A DNA stretch of 64,000 nt from contig CAJHZI010000566.1 of NCBI GenBank assembly GCA_905160935.1, forward strand, positions 455,001-519,000, written 5' to 3'. The position numbers were made by a program, and so were the translations under genes. Source of the stretch: Enchytraeus crypticus. Its lineage: Eukaryota > Annelida > Clitellata > Enchytraeida > Enchytraeidae. How positions within the stretch are numbered: the first letter of the stretch is position 1; every line of letters starts with the position of its first letter. Below are positions 34,354-46,499 of the stretch, one piece after another. The notes beneath the pieces were generated by a model. It saw only the letters and a list, made by a program, of their open reading frames with translations, had not been told where the DNA came from and made no database searches.

Positions 34354-34360
34354 TTATATA
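34354..34360 (-). promoter_or_regulatory. TATA box of exonuclease-like pseudogene, copy B
   Basis: TATATAA on the minus strand, the counterpart of 13573-13579. It is probably non-productive because the ATG and two splice donors downstream are lost. Confidence 0.3.
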
Positions 34361-34559
34361 GCCTAGTTCCTAATTACCATCAATTACTAGAGATACTGAA
34401 GAATAGAGACGAAAACGAAAAGTGATAGAAGTAAACAAATATAATAGTCCTAATTAATGTCAAGGGAAGTCCTATTCCTTTACAGAATCGAACCGTACAT
34501 TGCACACGTTCTAAATAATAGCTTTGACCTCATCTACTTGGCTGTCACCACTCTTCATT

Positions 34560-34825
34560 ACGTGGCTTGCGCCCTATATCATCATTATCATTTGGTAACC
34601 ATGGTATATAACGCATCCACTCTTCTCTGTCTTCAGTTTTCCTCTTCATATCCACGTGAGTGGATATTTAAATAATCTGTAACATTCCTTTTGATATATC
34701 ATTGTTCTTGGGGGATTCAGCTTAAGACCATGTGGTCCCCCAATGCCTTCCTCAGCTTCGACTAACATTTACTGGGCTGGGGCGTCATTCTCTGAGAAAA
34801 CAATATTGTTTACATGACTCTCTAT
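34560..34825 (-). repeat. Repeat R5, minus strand (copy B of the duplication)
   Basis: Matches 13777-14035. Includes GTCCCCCAATGCCTTCCTC and GGGGCGTCATTCTCTGAG. Confidence 0.7.
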
Positions 34826-35189
34826 ATAAAGTCAGAGTTTTGTTGACGGGTTGTTCACAAGCTGAATGGTTCTTTGTTATGATATTAGGCTAAATAAGAT
34901 ATCCAACCTCAGGCAGACCAATATTGGACATTCTGGAGAAGCAATCTGTCAATTTTTCGTATATTTTTCTGCAATCGGATTGAGTAGGATCGGATGGAAT
35001 TGTTAGATCCCTGCAAATGACAGATGGTTATCTCTTAGTCTTTTAAAGATTTTCTGTTAACTGATTTTTTAGAAGAGAAATGAAGGGGCGGGTGTTGGAT
35101 TCGATTATGGATCTGAATACTCTGACAAGCACACCGTAGATTGAAATACTTTGAATTGTTGCACCTGTAATTTATTATTATTTGTCTTC

Positions 35190-35310
35190 AGCATATGTCT
35201 TTTGCAGATTGGTTTGAGTGAATTAACCTATAGAGATGTGTGCTGTGAGGACGTCCCTCACAGTATAATTGAATTTGGAAACGGACATAAACTGTATTAT
35301 TGAGGCCTAT
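35190..35310 (-). repeat. Repeat R4 end (copy B of the duplication)
   Basis: GACGTCCCTCACAGTATAAT and GGAAACGGACATAAACTG; counterpart of 14430-14540. Confidence 0.5.
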
Positions 35311-37394
35311 AGATCATAGAATGCAAAAAGAAAGGAAAATGAGACAGATCCAGTCCCAGATTAGGAATGTTAGATGATTTAAAGATCCAATTTTTCTCTG
35401 CAGTCCCCTCCGTGTCGACCCCGAATAGGGATATAAGGCACGCTAAAAGGAAGTTTTTTTTATTGTTGTGGCGTATATGATAATGCATTTCGTTTTTAAG
35501 TTTCAGACACAATCGTCACAAATTCCAAACATTGTCTTAACTTCATTACATTTTAATATGAAACATGATAGTAATGCTTGTACAAAATAAAGAACTCTAT
35601 ACACAAATGAATTTATGAATTTAAAAATATTATTTCAATCTTATTTTGTAAAGCGGACGTATTTAAATGTATGATAAGCTTTTCAGTGTAATAACGATCA
35701 GTATGCTAATATAGTAGCAAATAAAATTCACCAAAATACTATTAGTTTCTAAAAATCAAAATTATATTTACCATTCAGGAAAGATATTAAAGTATTAATT
35801 TTAGTTGTCTTTAATGTCGTCACAACGTAACTCAAAAGAGATCAAATGCCACATATTGAAATACCAAACCAAAGTCACAAAGTAACATTAATATTTGCAT
35901 GATTAACCCAATCGTTGGACTCTTTTATTCTCTTTTTGATCTGTACAGTCTATTAGAACATGCGTCATTCCTCGGCTTGCGCATATTTACGGTCACAGTG
36001 CTCGAGGTTTGTCATGGACGACAGTGGCACTCCGATTGCTGATATTTTATAGCCATCCATAACAAGTGATTAGAAATATGATTAGCTGCGTGAGATAGAA
36101 ACATTAAACCTAGTCTTGATTGCTATATATCATCTTACCACTTCTCAACCGCTAATTTAGAGATACATTAAAGATACTCTTGTATATAGCATAGCCAATT
36201 GCATTTCGAAATATATGCCAACGCTCTTCAGGGTGTAGTTTAGAGATCGGTAGGGTAATAGCCAACATAATCAACAGATTATGATAAGCATATACATGTA
36301 CATGACAATATATATATGATAACATTATGACAAGCAAGCAAGACAACTTAGAACACAGATAGAAAAGCATAAGGAAACATATACCTAAGCACAATTACGA
36401 AAATTCAGGATATTAAACTAGATTATAATTATAAAAATCAAATACTAAAATTTTGTATTGACGAAGAAATGTTATTTATGCACCTAAATATTGATAGCGT
36501 TTAACAAATCCAAGATAATTACATGCATAATATTAGTGCTGTAGTATTATTCTGTTTTTGATTGTCGAAATTAAGATGTGTTTCAATTAATTTTTAATGA
36601 GATCTGTAATCTACACTTAAATTTTTAATCTGTCTGGCAAACGGATTGCTAAATGTCTATAAAGGCATGATTTAAATTTAGTAACACAATCATGCTGAAT
36701 ATATCAGATATCTCTAAATCAATGAGAAAATTCTTCAAACACGCGCAATCTCTGGCACTAAACATCACGGTAAGCTAACGTTCGCTCCTACATCGATTAC
36801 TAGTAAATGATTGTGTATTGGAATATGAATTGAAATATACATATTTTCCCTTCACTTTCATTACAATGTTACATAGAAATAATTTTTATTTCATTTCTCG
36901 CTATCTTTATCGGATGCCTAGCTTAATCAAAGTAGACTTCGACGAATTCAGTCATGTTAATATATGATAAATTCTCCATTTATAGAAAATGGACGTTGAA
37001 TTGCAGATAGTAACTGTTGTGAAGCAGTTTTTGAAATATACACATTAAAACTGCAGGATTGTTGATATCTAACTATACATTACTATACATTATATATAGT
37101 ATAATGAAAAATGTCAAATGTATAACATAACGACATTATAATGTATAATGTCATTATTATATTTATTTAGTATTGTGCATCGGATATAATCTTATGCTGT
37201 AATTTCATCCTGACGGCGGATATGGTGAAACGAGATATCCCATTCAATAGCATTGATCAAGGCTATGCACGTAAACTAGTGCTCAAAAGATTTGAAATTC
37301 AACTCTTTAATTAACCTTGTATAATAATTGTGGACTTATTGCAGTCGCTAATGTATGGAATTAGAAATCTAAATTCTTCAATACTTTGTTTCAA

Positions 37395-39355
37395 TTAATC
37401 AGTGGTGTCCTCGCTGATAAGCTGAACTCCTGAGCTGCTGATTGTTGTTCTTTGTTTAGCCGACTTGAAGCCAAACCCTACCGAGCCATCTCCCATTCTT
37501 TCCTTCCTGCGCTCAATCGCGTCAGGTGACATCTTCCTTCTCCTATCGGCCAGTCCGATCAGAGCCATTGTATCGATGAACAGAGTCGTGGAGTTAAACC
37601 TTATGCCAAATTCACTCGTTGAGTAATCGTGAGGAAAAGTGTGGTGGTAGTTGTGGAAGCCTTCCCCAAAGGTGCCCAAGGAAACCAGCAAATTCTCGGC
37701 AGGGTTGATGTGCTGATCGTATGGTTTGTTTCCGTAGAGATGCGCGGCACTGTTTACCAGCCACGTGGTGTGCAGGTTGAAGAGGTAGCGGAACAAAGAA
37801 CAGATATAGAAGGAGATGATTAGACTCTCGCCCCAGAAATACCAGGGCACGAGTGCAGGCATCACGAAGCAGAGCAGGAGGACTGACTGCAAGTAGAACC
37901 TGATGAATAATCAATAAATCAATAATTAATAAATAGTACAATCAGTAGAAATGTCAGTAAGGGCATTCGGTTGGTTAGCACCAAGGCTTCAGAAATTGCT
38001 ACAAAAATTTAAACGAATAAAAGTCTCAAATGGGGGATTGGCTGGTGGTGTGGTGTAGGACAGGGAGGATTTGAGACGGTCTATTTGTATCCCGACTCTG
38101 GTTTAACTGGGATTCATGAGAGGATGATGATGATGATGATGGGTACAATCAGTAGAAATGCAATCACGGGTCAGATATAGTAGTGCGAACAGAGATGGCA
38201 TACTGTATGCATATCAGTAGACTACAGATGTACTAAAACCGCAATTATAAATGGCAATAGAATTAAAAAATTCAAACGGAAAATGTCTTGAATAACCAGT
38301 ATACGCCTTGATTTACTATTCTACGTTTCACGTCTGATCCTCGGACTACAAAGAATCATAAACAACATCCACAAATATCGTGTCATAATAATTAGGGCCT
38401 ATATTGCATCAGGTACATCGGAAGTAAATGGTGCCATGTCACAAAACAACTTTCAATCCTCGTAAAAGAAACGAGACCTATGAGAATTTAGGCGTTATGC
38501 GTAGTTAGGTTATTATCTATTATTATTATTTATTATTATTTATCATTTATTATTTATATTATTTCTATTTATTTATATTAAATATAATATATTAGTAGTA
38601 GTTATGCGGGACAATTAAAGAGAGGCTAGCAGGATATTGAGTACAAGCTAGGTAGGGTTAACGGTTAACAGTTGTACAGTATCGTACTTTCTCTGAATGG
38701 CGCAGACTGGATCTGCCAGCAGGTCACTGATGTCTAGCTTGGAACCCTTCTCCCTCACGTCAGGATGTTTACGGACGAGCAGCCATCCCATGTGCGCGAA
38801 GAAGAATCCTCTCTTAGCGTTGTGGGGATCAGCATTGGTCTCAGAGTACTTGTGGTGAACTCTGTGATCTCTACACCATTCGATTATGTCGTTCTAATCA
38901 ACCAACCAATCAATCAATCATTCAATAAATTAGTCAATCAATCAATAATAAATCAATCAGTCAATCAATTAAAAAGCTCATTATTCCACGCACTCAATTC
39001 TAAGACACGGTTAGCGCTATACTAGACCGAAATTTTAGATATAGGCCTATTGAACGAATGGCCTCCAGGTCTTTTTGAGCCATTCTGAAATGTGTAGAGC
39101 GCAAAATAACTTCATAACTTAATTGCATATTTCTAGAATTATCGTTATGCACTGTAATGCAAGCTCATTTTAATTTTATAACTGATTAGTTTTACTTTGA
39201 TACTAAACATACATGTATGAAGCAATTTAATCGATTGTATAATTTTGTGTTTTAAAATTATTTTCGCAAATAGATTTTTAAGTATTAAGGTATGCTTTTA
39301 TGCTAATCGACGTCCCTGACATCATCTTTGTATGAGGAAACGGATGTTAAACCTC

Positions 39356-39441
<86 letters not shown>

Positions 39442-41815
39442 TTAATGTGCAGGGGTATTGTGGAGCATGCAGAAATATGTTGGATGGAATGTCTTGATTT
39501 GTTGTAAGCTTTAACTACTTTATAATGTTTATTTTGGCTACGTTTGTTCAGGGCACATGTTAGTACTTTCGTGGCCTTTGTGTCCTTTTTCATTTCATCT
39601 CATGTATTTCTTGCGTATGATGTTACCTAAAGTGAAATAAACATGATTTAGTTCGATTCAATTCAATTCAATAATTTTTGAATATTTATGGAACAGCTAG
39701 AGTGAAATATATAATATTAGCTGACCCGGCGGACTTCGTACCGCCTATCAATAATATCTGTCTGTCTGTCTGTCTGGCTGTCTGTCTGTCTGTCTATCTG
39801 TCTATTACCCAACCGGTGTGGGTGGTAGAAGGTTTGACGGAAAGAGTTTTTAATATATAAAACAAACCCGACTTTGTTTGATATATTAAGATTAAAAATA
39901 CACAATTTTTAATCCAAAGAAACATAAAATTTATCAAACTTTAAAAAATAAAGGTGATCCGAGATAGAATCGAACCCCGGACCACATGCTCTAAAACCTA
40001 GCACCTATACCACTGAGCAATCAATGCTTCCGTTTGCAGCATGTTGAATAGATAACGTCAACATAAGGCATTAGAAAATCGTAATCAATATAGATGAGAG
40101 TCACTCGACAGATGAGAGCATGTTATAATTTTGACGTGTTTTGATTTTTTCCATTTTTAGGTCTTTAGCTATTATTTTTGAATATTTTATTGGCTATTAT
40201 GCAGGGGCTGCTGGAGACGAATCCAAAATGTCCAAGATCATTAAAATCTGTCCAGCCGTTCTTGACTTATAAGGGCCTTTACGAACAAGACTTTGTATTT
40301 TTATATAGAGATTAACAGAAACTATATGCATATGTCAATTTTGTCGATTTCCTGAAAACTTTGTTAAAACATAGCAGTAGATAGAAGATTTTAAAAAATA
40401 CCCTTGTGAAAAAAAGTTCTGTTCTTACCTGGAAGGCGAGAGAGTTGCAGAGAGCGAGGAAGATTCTTAGAGGAAGCTTAGCGTGATATGATCTGTGGGT
40501 CCACAGCCTGTGAGCACCCGCCGTTATCCCAAGGTTGCTCAGATAGTACAGTGCGAATGCTGTAGAGAGAAACATGAGGGTACATGTAAAACTCACTCAG
40601 TAACAATGAAGTATTACAAGGATTAAGAAGTATTACAAGGATAACAAGGATTACGAAGTAATACAAGGATTACAAGGATTACGAAGTATTACAAGGATTA
40701 TGAAGTATTACAAGGAGTCAAGGATTGCGAAGTAATACGAGGTATTACGCTAAAACGTAATTCAACAAGAAGTCTATTGATTATTAGAAACTATCATTTT
40801 AAAGCAACTTAATACTTTTAAATATTTAACAACTGTATTATATAAACATACACATGGCAACTATAGACAAGAAGTTATAGCATATGATCATTGAATTGAT
40901 TAAATTTGATTTTCACGAAAGTTATAAATGACATTACACATTATACATTATGCCAAGAACGACGTGAAAATTGGAAATACAGGCCCGATGGCTCTAACGT
41001 GTGCCCATTATCAGGACTACAATTGTTCTAAGAACAGTTGAGGGTGCGCTATTGTAAATGTTCACATACAAAATAGCGGTAGATCCCTACATATAAAATT
41101 ACACTAGATAATTCTTCAAAAATCACATAAATAACAAATGTATTTTGTAAGTAGAGACATATAGATTATATTTTACTTTTAATTAGGCAAGAAGAGCTTT
41201 TAGAAAATGAACAGGTCACATCAAAAGATAGTATTTAAAATTTATCAATTTTAAAAATAGAATTGTTCCTCTATTAAGTTAGAGATTACTAATTTAATAA
41301 AATTTATATTTAAAATATTCCGTTTAAAATAGATATTGTACTATCCAAATTGTCAGAAAAAGCACTGAGAAACGCTACAGCAATTGGCTACATCTTAGCA
41401 AATACATAACTAATCAAGAGAGATATTGGCTTCCTTCGTCATTTAGTAGTATTACATAATATGATGCTGTATACGCTTTGCTTTGCGTACTATATTTGCA
41501 TAATATACGCCGTGAGCATCAGTAATACTAATTATACGCCGCGTACACTAATAGTACTAATTTTACGCCATGTACACTAATAGTAGTTATTGTGTACTGA
41601 CCGAAGAGGAGTGTGTACAGTTTGGCGGAAGGCATCATATAGAATCCGACGAGACCACCGATATGAAGTCCGATGAATAGGAACACGTTTCTCCAGCGAA
41701 TACTCATAGGCACGGGCTTGGACTCCAGAGGGACGTAGTCCGGGTCTGACGCAAGCGTCGTGCTGAGGTCATCATGGACGTCGTACGTACTGATCCCATC
41801 GTTATATGCCGGCAT
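37395..41815 (-). CDS. SCD: Delta-9 acyl-CoA desaturase, gene 2 (tandem paralogue)
   Basis: Second desaturase with the same reaction and exon plan as gene 1. Coding exons: 41815-41602, 40559-40429, 38893-38688, 37899-37395. Lengths are again 214, 131, 206 and 505 nt and splice phases are identical, giving 351 residues. The HRLWTH, HRVHH and HNYHH boxes and NSAAH are intact. By my count it differs from gene 1 at about 26 positions, mostly in the N-terminus, the first helix pair, the loop around residues 199-227 (TF to AL, P to L, LC to FN) and the C-terminal tail. The catalytic core is untouched, so the copy looks functional. Intron 2 (between exons 2 and 3) carries a private 594-bp repeat (39719-40312) and an R4/ATT repeat. 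The upstream leader exon and TATA box are preserved. The loop changes lie near membrane segments and could alter chain-length preference, which is speculation. Confidence 0.95.
37945..38148 (+). repeat. Repeat R3 (copy B of the duplication)
   Basis: Counterpart of 17010-17205 in desaturase intron 3, ending in (GAT)n. Confidence 0.7.
39303..39445 (-). repeat. Repeat R4 end with (ATT)n/(AGT)n tail
   Basis: GACGTCCCTGACATCATC, GGAAACGGATGTTAAACC, then a pure (ATT)n run passing into (AGT)n. It lies in desaturase gene 2, intron 2. Confidence 0.7.
39719..40312 (-). repeat. 594-bp interspersed repeat with embedded tRNA-like segment
   Basis: Starts AGCTGACCCGGCGGACTTCG and ends CTTTACGAACAAGACTTTG, TATTTTTATATAGAGATTA, a start/end pair I associate with a dispersed invertebrate element. 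On the minus strand, 40019-39955 is tRNA-like: A box TTGCTCAGTGGTATAGGTGC and B box GGGGTTCGATTC. A (GTCT)n tract follows the left end. Desaturase gene 1 lacks it, so it inserted after the duplication. Confidence 0.6.
40600..40745. repeat. Tandem array of ACAAGGATTACGAAGTATT
   Basis: About nine imperfect units of 10-20 bp upstream of exon 2 of desaturase gene 2 (in intron 1); absent from gene 1. Confidence 0.75.
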
Positions 41816-41877
41816 CTTTCCTTAGTTGCAAGTTTGTAAGAATTACAAGTAGAGATATTAAACAATTTTGAATCTGC

Positions 41878-42115
41878 TAATCAACGAAGAATTTGTCAAT
41901 GAAGAATTAATCAATGAAGAAAAAATAAATATTAAGAATATTAAGAATAAAATAAATAAGTATTGATTAAAAATTAATCAATGGATAGTTAATCAATGAA
42001 GAATTAATCAATGAAGAATTAATCAATGGATAGTTAATCAATGAAGAATTAATCAATGAAGAATTAATCAATGAAGAATTAATCAATGGATAGTTAATCG
42101 ATAAATAATAAATCA
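41878..42115. repeat. (GAAGAATTAATCAAT)n array in leader intron of desaturase gene 2
   Basis: About 13 units of 15-16 bp; compare 19310-19520. Confidence 0.75.
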
Positions 42116-42517
42116 GTTATTTACAGAATCGACAAAGCATTTTGTATATATCGCTTCGCTTGAAAATTAGTTATTAAATTAAATCATACAAATAAATAGT
42201 AAAAATAATCACAAATCTCTAATGATGCTAAGCATTGCGTAGCTTTTTATGTATTTAGCGAATGATTATAAGTTATTACTAGACATCTTATCACTTGATA
42301 ATTTATTGCCTGTTTGATTAATTTATACTGAAGCAAAATGATTGCAAAACAGCATTGCTTTTGGAATATACACTCATTAAATGATTAATGACGAAAAACA
42401 ACAGTAGAATGGCTATCATCCACGACAACTTCGTAAACTAGATAAAACAGCAAAGTCGATCAGAACAAGGAGTCCAGAATACGCTGATAATCAAATTCTG
42501 GAAAGCACATCCTGGGA

Positions 42518-42572
42518 AAGGTTTAACGTCCGTTTCCTCATACAAAGATGTTGTCAGGGACGTCATTAAACA
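42518..42572 (+). repeat. Repeat R4, short copy
   Basis: GGTTTAACGTCCGTTTCCTC, ATACAAAGATGTTGTCAGG, GACGTC. It is private to copy B: copy A continues uninterrupted at about 19935. Confidence 0.65.
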
Positions 42573-42798
42573 AATCAAAGTTGTTTTCGACCTCGGCTTA
42601 GTCTTCATATGGACATTGGCACCTGGCCCAACCCGAAATAGAATCACTGTGAAACACGGAATGTTTCACAGCACTGATTGGGCATAATGCAGTACCAATG
42701 AAATCTTCAATACATACGCGATGTTGCTTCTCAAATAGTTAATGCATTGTTTGTATTTATATGTTCTATTGTTACTTTAAATCAAACAGTTTACTCAC

Positions 42799-43142
42799 GT
42801 GATCAAATATGTCGAAATCTCTTCTGATATCCTTCGTTTGTCTAAAACTCTATTCCCAATAAACAAATTATGTCCTTTTTTAAATACTATTACTTTTAAG
42901 GACCTATAGTGAATCTTAAATTACGTTGAATCGATTTAACATCACAAAAGTCTATCAGAATATAAACAACTTTTCCTTAATTTAATTCTAATCCTTAGTT
43001 AAAACTTAAATAAATATTCAAGTTATTCTTACTGTTTAAAATCTACTTAATTTATATTTTCCGCTTTATACCCGCTAGATGTTTACCGCTGCCTCACTTT
43101 AAGGCTTATTGACCTGTAGAGCAGCGCTCAGGAGCTTTTATA
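42799..43142 (-). promoter_or_regulatory. TATA promoter and 5' non-coding exon of desaturase gene 2
   Basis: TATAAAA at 43142-43136 on the minus strand, followed by a leader ending at the donor CAC|GTGAGT (42799/42798). The acceptor 5 nt before the ATG is at 41822-41821. The block upstream of the TATA box (to about 43220) also matches gene 1 closely and then diverges into unrelated GC-richer sequence. Conserved proximal promoter length is therefore only about 80-100 bp above the TATA box in copy 2. Confidence 0.6.
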
Positions 43143-43231
43143 CTCAACTAGCCGACGATGGCGCGTTATTTCATCACTGATGCGTCACCGTTGAACCAAC
43201 GCGAACCTGACGCTATGCATATCAGCGTATA

Positions 43232-43481
43232 CGTGTGCATAACTGTAGGGTAGAGAGTGACACGGAGTGGAAAACTTCACCCTGGAACCGTCCCGTAGAA
43301 AGAAACTTAAACCAGGCTCCATCCCCGCTCCAGTTATTGTAATCCGGACTCCATCCCATTCCGTTGGATTCCAATCCAGGCCCCAGTCCCACTCCGTGGA
43401 TTAGAATTCTAGCACCGTGTTCACATGTACCTTCTGTACCGCGCGTATATATTTATGTGTATGTGTATATATGTAAAGTAC

Positions 43482-43537
<56 letters not shown>

Positions 43538-43568
43538 TATATATATACACTATGATGCATATATATAT

Positions 43569-43627
<59 letters not shown>

Positions 43628-43900
43628 TAGCCTACTATTTACATATAGGCCTATATATATTGTTTAATACTGATATTTTGTAAAGTGTATGTTATTCTAA
43701 AAATTGACAGTAATAACTATTCCGTAAGAATATCTGTATAAGCCTCGATATCAAAGAACCGTACCGCGGTCTCCCATTAAAATTAGGATCCGGATCCGCA
43801 GGGGTCCATTAAAATAGAAACCGGCACCGTGGAGTATTCGCGGTTCTCCGTGGTACTCCGTACTACGGTCTCCCATGTCATTCTTTACTGTAGGGGCAAC
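43232..43900. other. Copy-B insertion with GGACTCC/GGCACCG-rich flanks around the (TA)n
   Basis: Left side TAGGGTAGAGAGTGACACGG to GGATTAGAATTCTAGCACCG, right side AACCGTACCGCGGTCTCCC to CATTCTTTACTGTAGGGG. Both sides are rich in CCATTCCG/CCGTGG-type motifs, partly inverted (TAGGGTAGAGAGTGAC against TCATTCTTTACTGTA), and the whole block is missing from copy A. Probably a non-autonomous DNA element. Confidence 0.4.
43481..43625. repeat. (TA)n microsatellite, two blocks
   Basis: Two TA runs separated by an ACACTATGATGC core. They give long Y/I-rich open frames on both strands, which are not genes. Confidence 0.9.
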
Positions 43901-44085
43901 AGCTAGACCATGCTCTTACAGATAATTTTACCATGCGCCCACTCATTCTATTGCCATTAATATTTGCTTTACAAAATAGGGCCCAGTAGTACAATATGTA
44001 TAATATTGTGTCATTCAATCGTTTCAAATACAGCAATTCCTTCAACTGTTCGACTACGATAAAACAATCATAATCATCATCTCCC

Positions 44086-44172
44086 CTTGATTCCCAGTAT
44101 AGAGTCGGGATTAGAAAATTTTGTAGCAATTTCTGGAGCCTAGGAGCTGACCTGGAATGCTCTTTCTGACGA
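44086..44172 (-). repeat. Repeat R3 fragment (copy B of the duplication)
   Basis: Counterpart of 21668-21762. Confidence 0.6.
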
Positions 44173-44299
44173 TAAGTTATATTAATAAAAAACATTATTA
44201 TAACTTTATTTTGATTGTTATTATGATTATTATGAGTATTATGATTATTTTTTATTTTATTTTATTATTTTACTGTTATTCTAATTATACCAATAATAA

Positions 44300-44690
44300 T
44301 AATTATTTTTTTTAAATGCCCTGGGCTGTATAAGGCCCTGGGCTAAAATATAAGATAAAAGAGAGACTTTATTTAATTAAAAGAAAGATGACAAATATTT
44401 AAAATAGTTCCTCTACGCTCTGGGAGGCTGCATTCGCCAATGTGCCACGAATGCATACAGCATTAAAACGCTGGAGTGCTATAGATAGGCGCTGCCATAG
44501 AAAGGCTTTTTCCCGTAGGTCACCTGAAATGGCACTGGTTCTCCTGCCTATTTCGTTAATGAAGTCCGACGCCGCAGAGTTGATTGGGCCCAATGTCTCA
44601 AAAGCAATTGGCAGGAAGATGTAGCTGCTAAAGACTGCGGCATATTTAAGTGTCTTCCTATTAATATTACTTTTTATTGTCATTATTATT
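44300..44690 (-). mobile_element. 3' fragment of a reverse-transcriptase element
   Basis: A minus-strand frame reads FLPIAFETLGPINSAASDFI, EIGRRTSAISGD, FLWQRLSIALQRFNAVCIRG. This C-terminal motif occurs downstream of RT in retroelements of many invertebrates; I am unsure of the clade. It is followed by a short AT-rich 3' end and is inserted in copy B only. Confidence 0.55.
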
Positions 44691-44695
44691 ACTAT

Positions 44696-44736
<41 letters not shown>

Positions 44737-45734
44737 CTATTTTTATGTTTATTTATTTATTTACTATTATTAATAGTATGATAATATACTATCCATAATC
44801 CAACTTGATGACTCCTTTATCATAACTTTAATAACTGTAAATCAAATAAAGTCATTTTATTGCAGACACATATAAGTCCATAAAATAAAGAAAAACAGAA
44901 ACTAACAGTAAAATATAATGAATAGAAAGAAAGGAAATAAAACTATAAAATGTGACTGGTAAATTTGATTAATCGATCTACGATAATAACTAAAGTTAAA
45001 AACAGAGTTCATGAATGAAATTGTTACTTTGCTAATAACCCAACTATATTTAACGTCTGTTTTTATTCTAATTTGGATATCTATAGACATGAAACTGCTG
45101 GGATTCGAACTGATCTATGGACTCCTGCTTATACCACAAGGTGCTATCCAACTTGTCAATCCAATCGGCACTTACAGTGGCCACACATGGTCAGTTTTGC
45201 CATCAAACTCATCTGTTCAGATATCTGTTCAGATATCTGAACATATAAATTTGATCGTGTGTGGGCGCGTCAGATTTAAAAACTGACGAGAGAACTGACG
45301 ACCTAGTTTCTCCACATACGATAAAATTTAACTGATCAAACTTATCTGAACAGATATCTGCTCAGATATCTGAACAGATAAATTTGATCATGTGTGGGCA
45401 AAAACTGATGGGAAAACTGACGAGTGTCAGATTTCAAAGCTGATGGGAAAACCATCAAATTTATCTGAACAGATATCTGTTCAGATAATTTTGATCGTGT
45501 GTGACTGCGTCAGTTTTCAGATCTGAAGACTTGTCCCGCCCACTAAGAATTTTGGCGCACTTATCGGCCTAAACTTATTTTAATTTGAGCATTCTAATTA
45601 GAAATTAATTTTTTAATGAGTAGTTAAAATAAAAGTATTATAAATCACAAAGATTCTTTTGATATGCAGAGATAAGCGTTACCGAATTAAATATCATTAT
45701 TAATTTTCAATATTGATTTGAATATAAATTGAAT

Positions 45735-45810
45735 GACTAGTGGCGCAGTGCTCGCCTCTAGAACGATAGGTCTCGAGTTCGGAACTGCGCTGCGACGTGA
45801 AAAATAAAAA
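45735..45810 (+). repeat. tRNA-like SINE head
   Basis: A-box-like GTGGCGCAGTGCTCGCC and B-box-like GGTCTCGAGTTCGGAACTG about 30 bp later. Body unknown. Not a foldable tRNA gene by eye. Confidence 0.45.
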
Positions 45811-45889
45811 ACATAGTCGTGCAAACGTGGTGGTACCAAATCGATATACATGTATACGCAACCTTAATGTTTCATTTCCTATTTAGACC

Positions 45890-45945
45890 CTTTCGTTTCG
45901 ACCCCGAATAGGGCTATACGGGAGGCTAAACGGAATTTTTTAAAT
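45890..45945. repeat. CGACCCCGAATAGGG motif repeat
   Basis: TTTCGTTTCGACCCCGAATA, GGGCTATACGGGAGGCTAAA; third occurrence of the motif at 14630 and 35403. Confidence 0.5.
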
Positions 45946-46115
45946 GTCAATATTAAACACCTTCGCCAAACAAATAAAATTTTATAAACAAAGAATAATA
46001 ATTATATTTACAATCATTCTCTATTATATTTCTAAACAACAAAAATGGCATGAGCAATTTATATAGTGTTCTACAGTCTCCCTCAATAATGAACACTTCA
46101 TAAACAGGCCATTAA

Positions 46116-46370
46116 TTGGCGGGATTTAGCGCACTTGGTTTAGTTGCGCGTCAATTATCGAAGTAAAGTTACACCGACATCGGTTAGTACTTTATTTGGT
46201 GACCACCTTGAAAGACCGAGTGTTGACAGCTTAGGAAGGAAAAAATCCCTGGGTGATGGAAGGTTATTCTTAAATCCGCGCCGGTTGCAATTGATGCGCC
46301 GCCACCAAGCAAACAAGCATCTCTGCTTCCTGACTCAGTGTGCGGTATTTTATGTTATGTTATGTATAGG
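46116..46370 (+). repeat. 5S rRNA-derived SINE (copy 2)
   Basis: TATCGAAGTAAAGTTACACC, ACATCGGTTAGTACTTTA, GGTGACCACCTTGAAAGACC, GAGTGTTGACAGC, then the same body (AAATCCGCGCCGGTTGCAAT) with an internal deletion, and the CTTCCTGACTCAGTGTGCGG end followed by (GTTAT)n. Confidence 0.8.
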
Positions 46371-46499
46371 CCTACATGTAAGAGACATTGTTTCTGCGAG
46401 GATGCAGAAATATAAACTAAATAGTGACGTTGATGTAGAATGCTTAATGATGAAGAATACTTACCATGTGGGAGTATAGACTATATTAACTAGTATTAT

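Noticed and set aside
38765-39025. 86-codon plus-strand open frame
   Set aside because: Antisense of desaturase gene 2 exon 3 running into the AATC array.
39303-39593. Open frame with poly-T/poly-N
   Set aside because: Translation of the (ATT)n/(AGT)n tail of repeat R4.
39955-40019. Functional tRNA gene on the minus strand
   Set aside because: A and B boxes are good, but I could not pair an acceptor stem or a full T stem; it is more likely a SINE head.
43364-43667. Y/I-rich open frames on both strands
   Set aside because: Translations of a (TA)n microsatellite.
46144-46479. 111-codon plus-strand open frame
   Set aside because: Lies across the 5S-SINE copy; an equivalent frame is not kept in the other copies.
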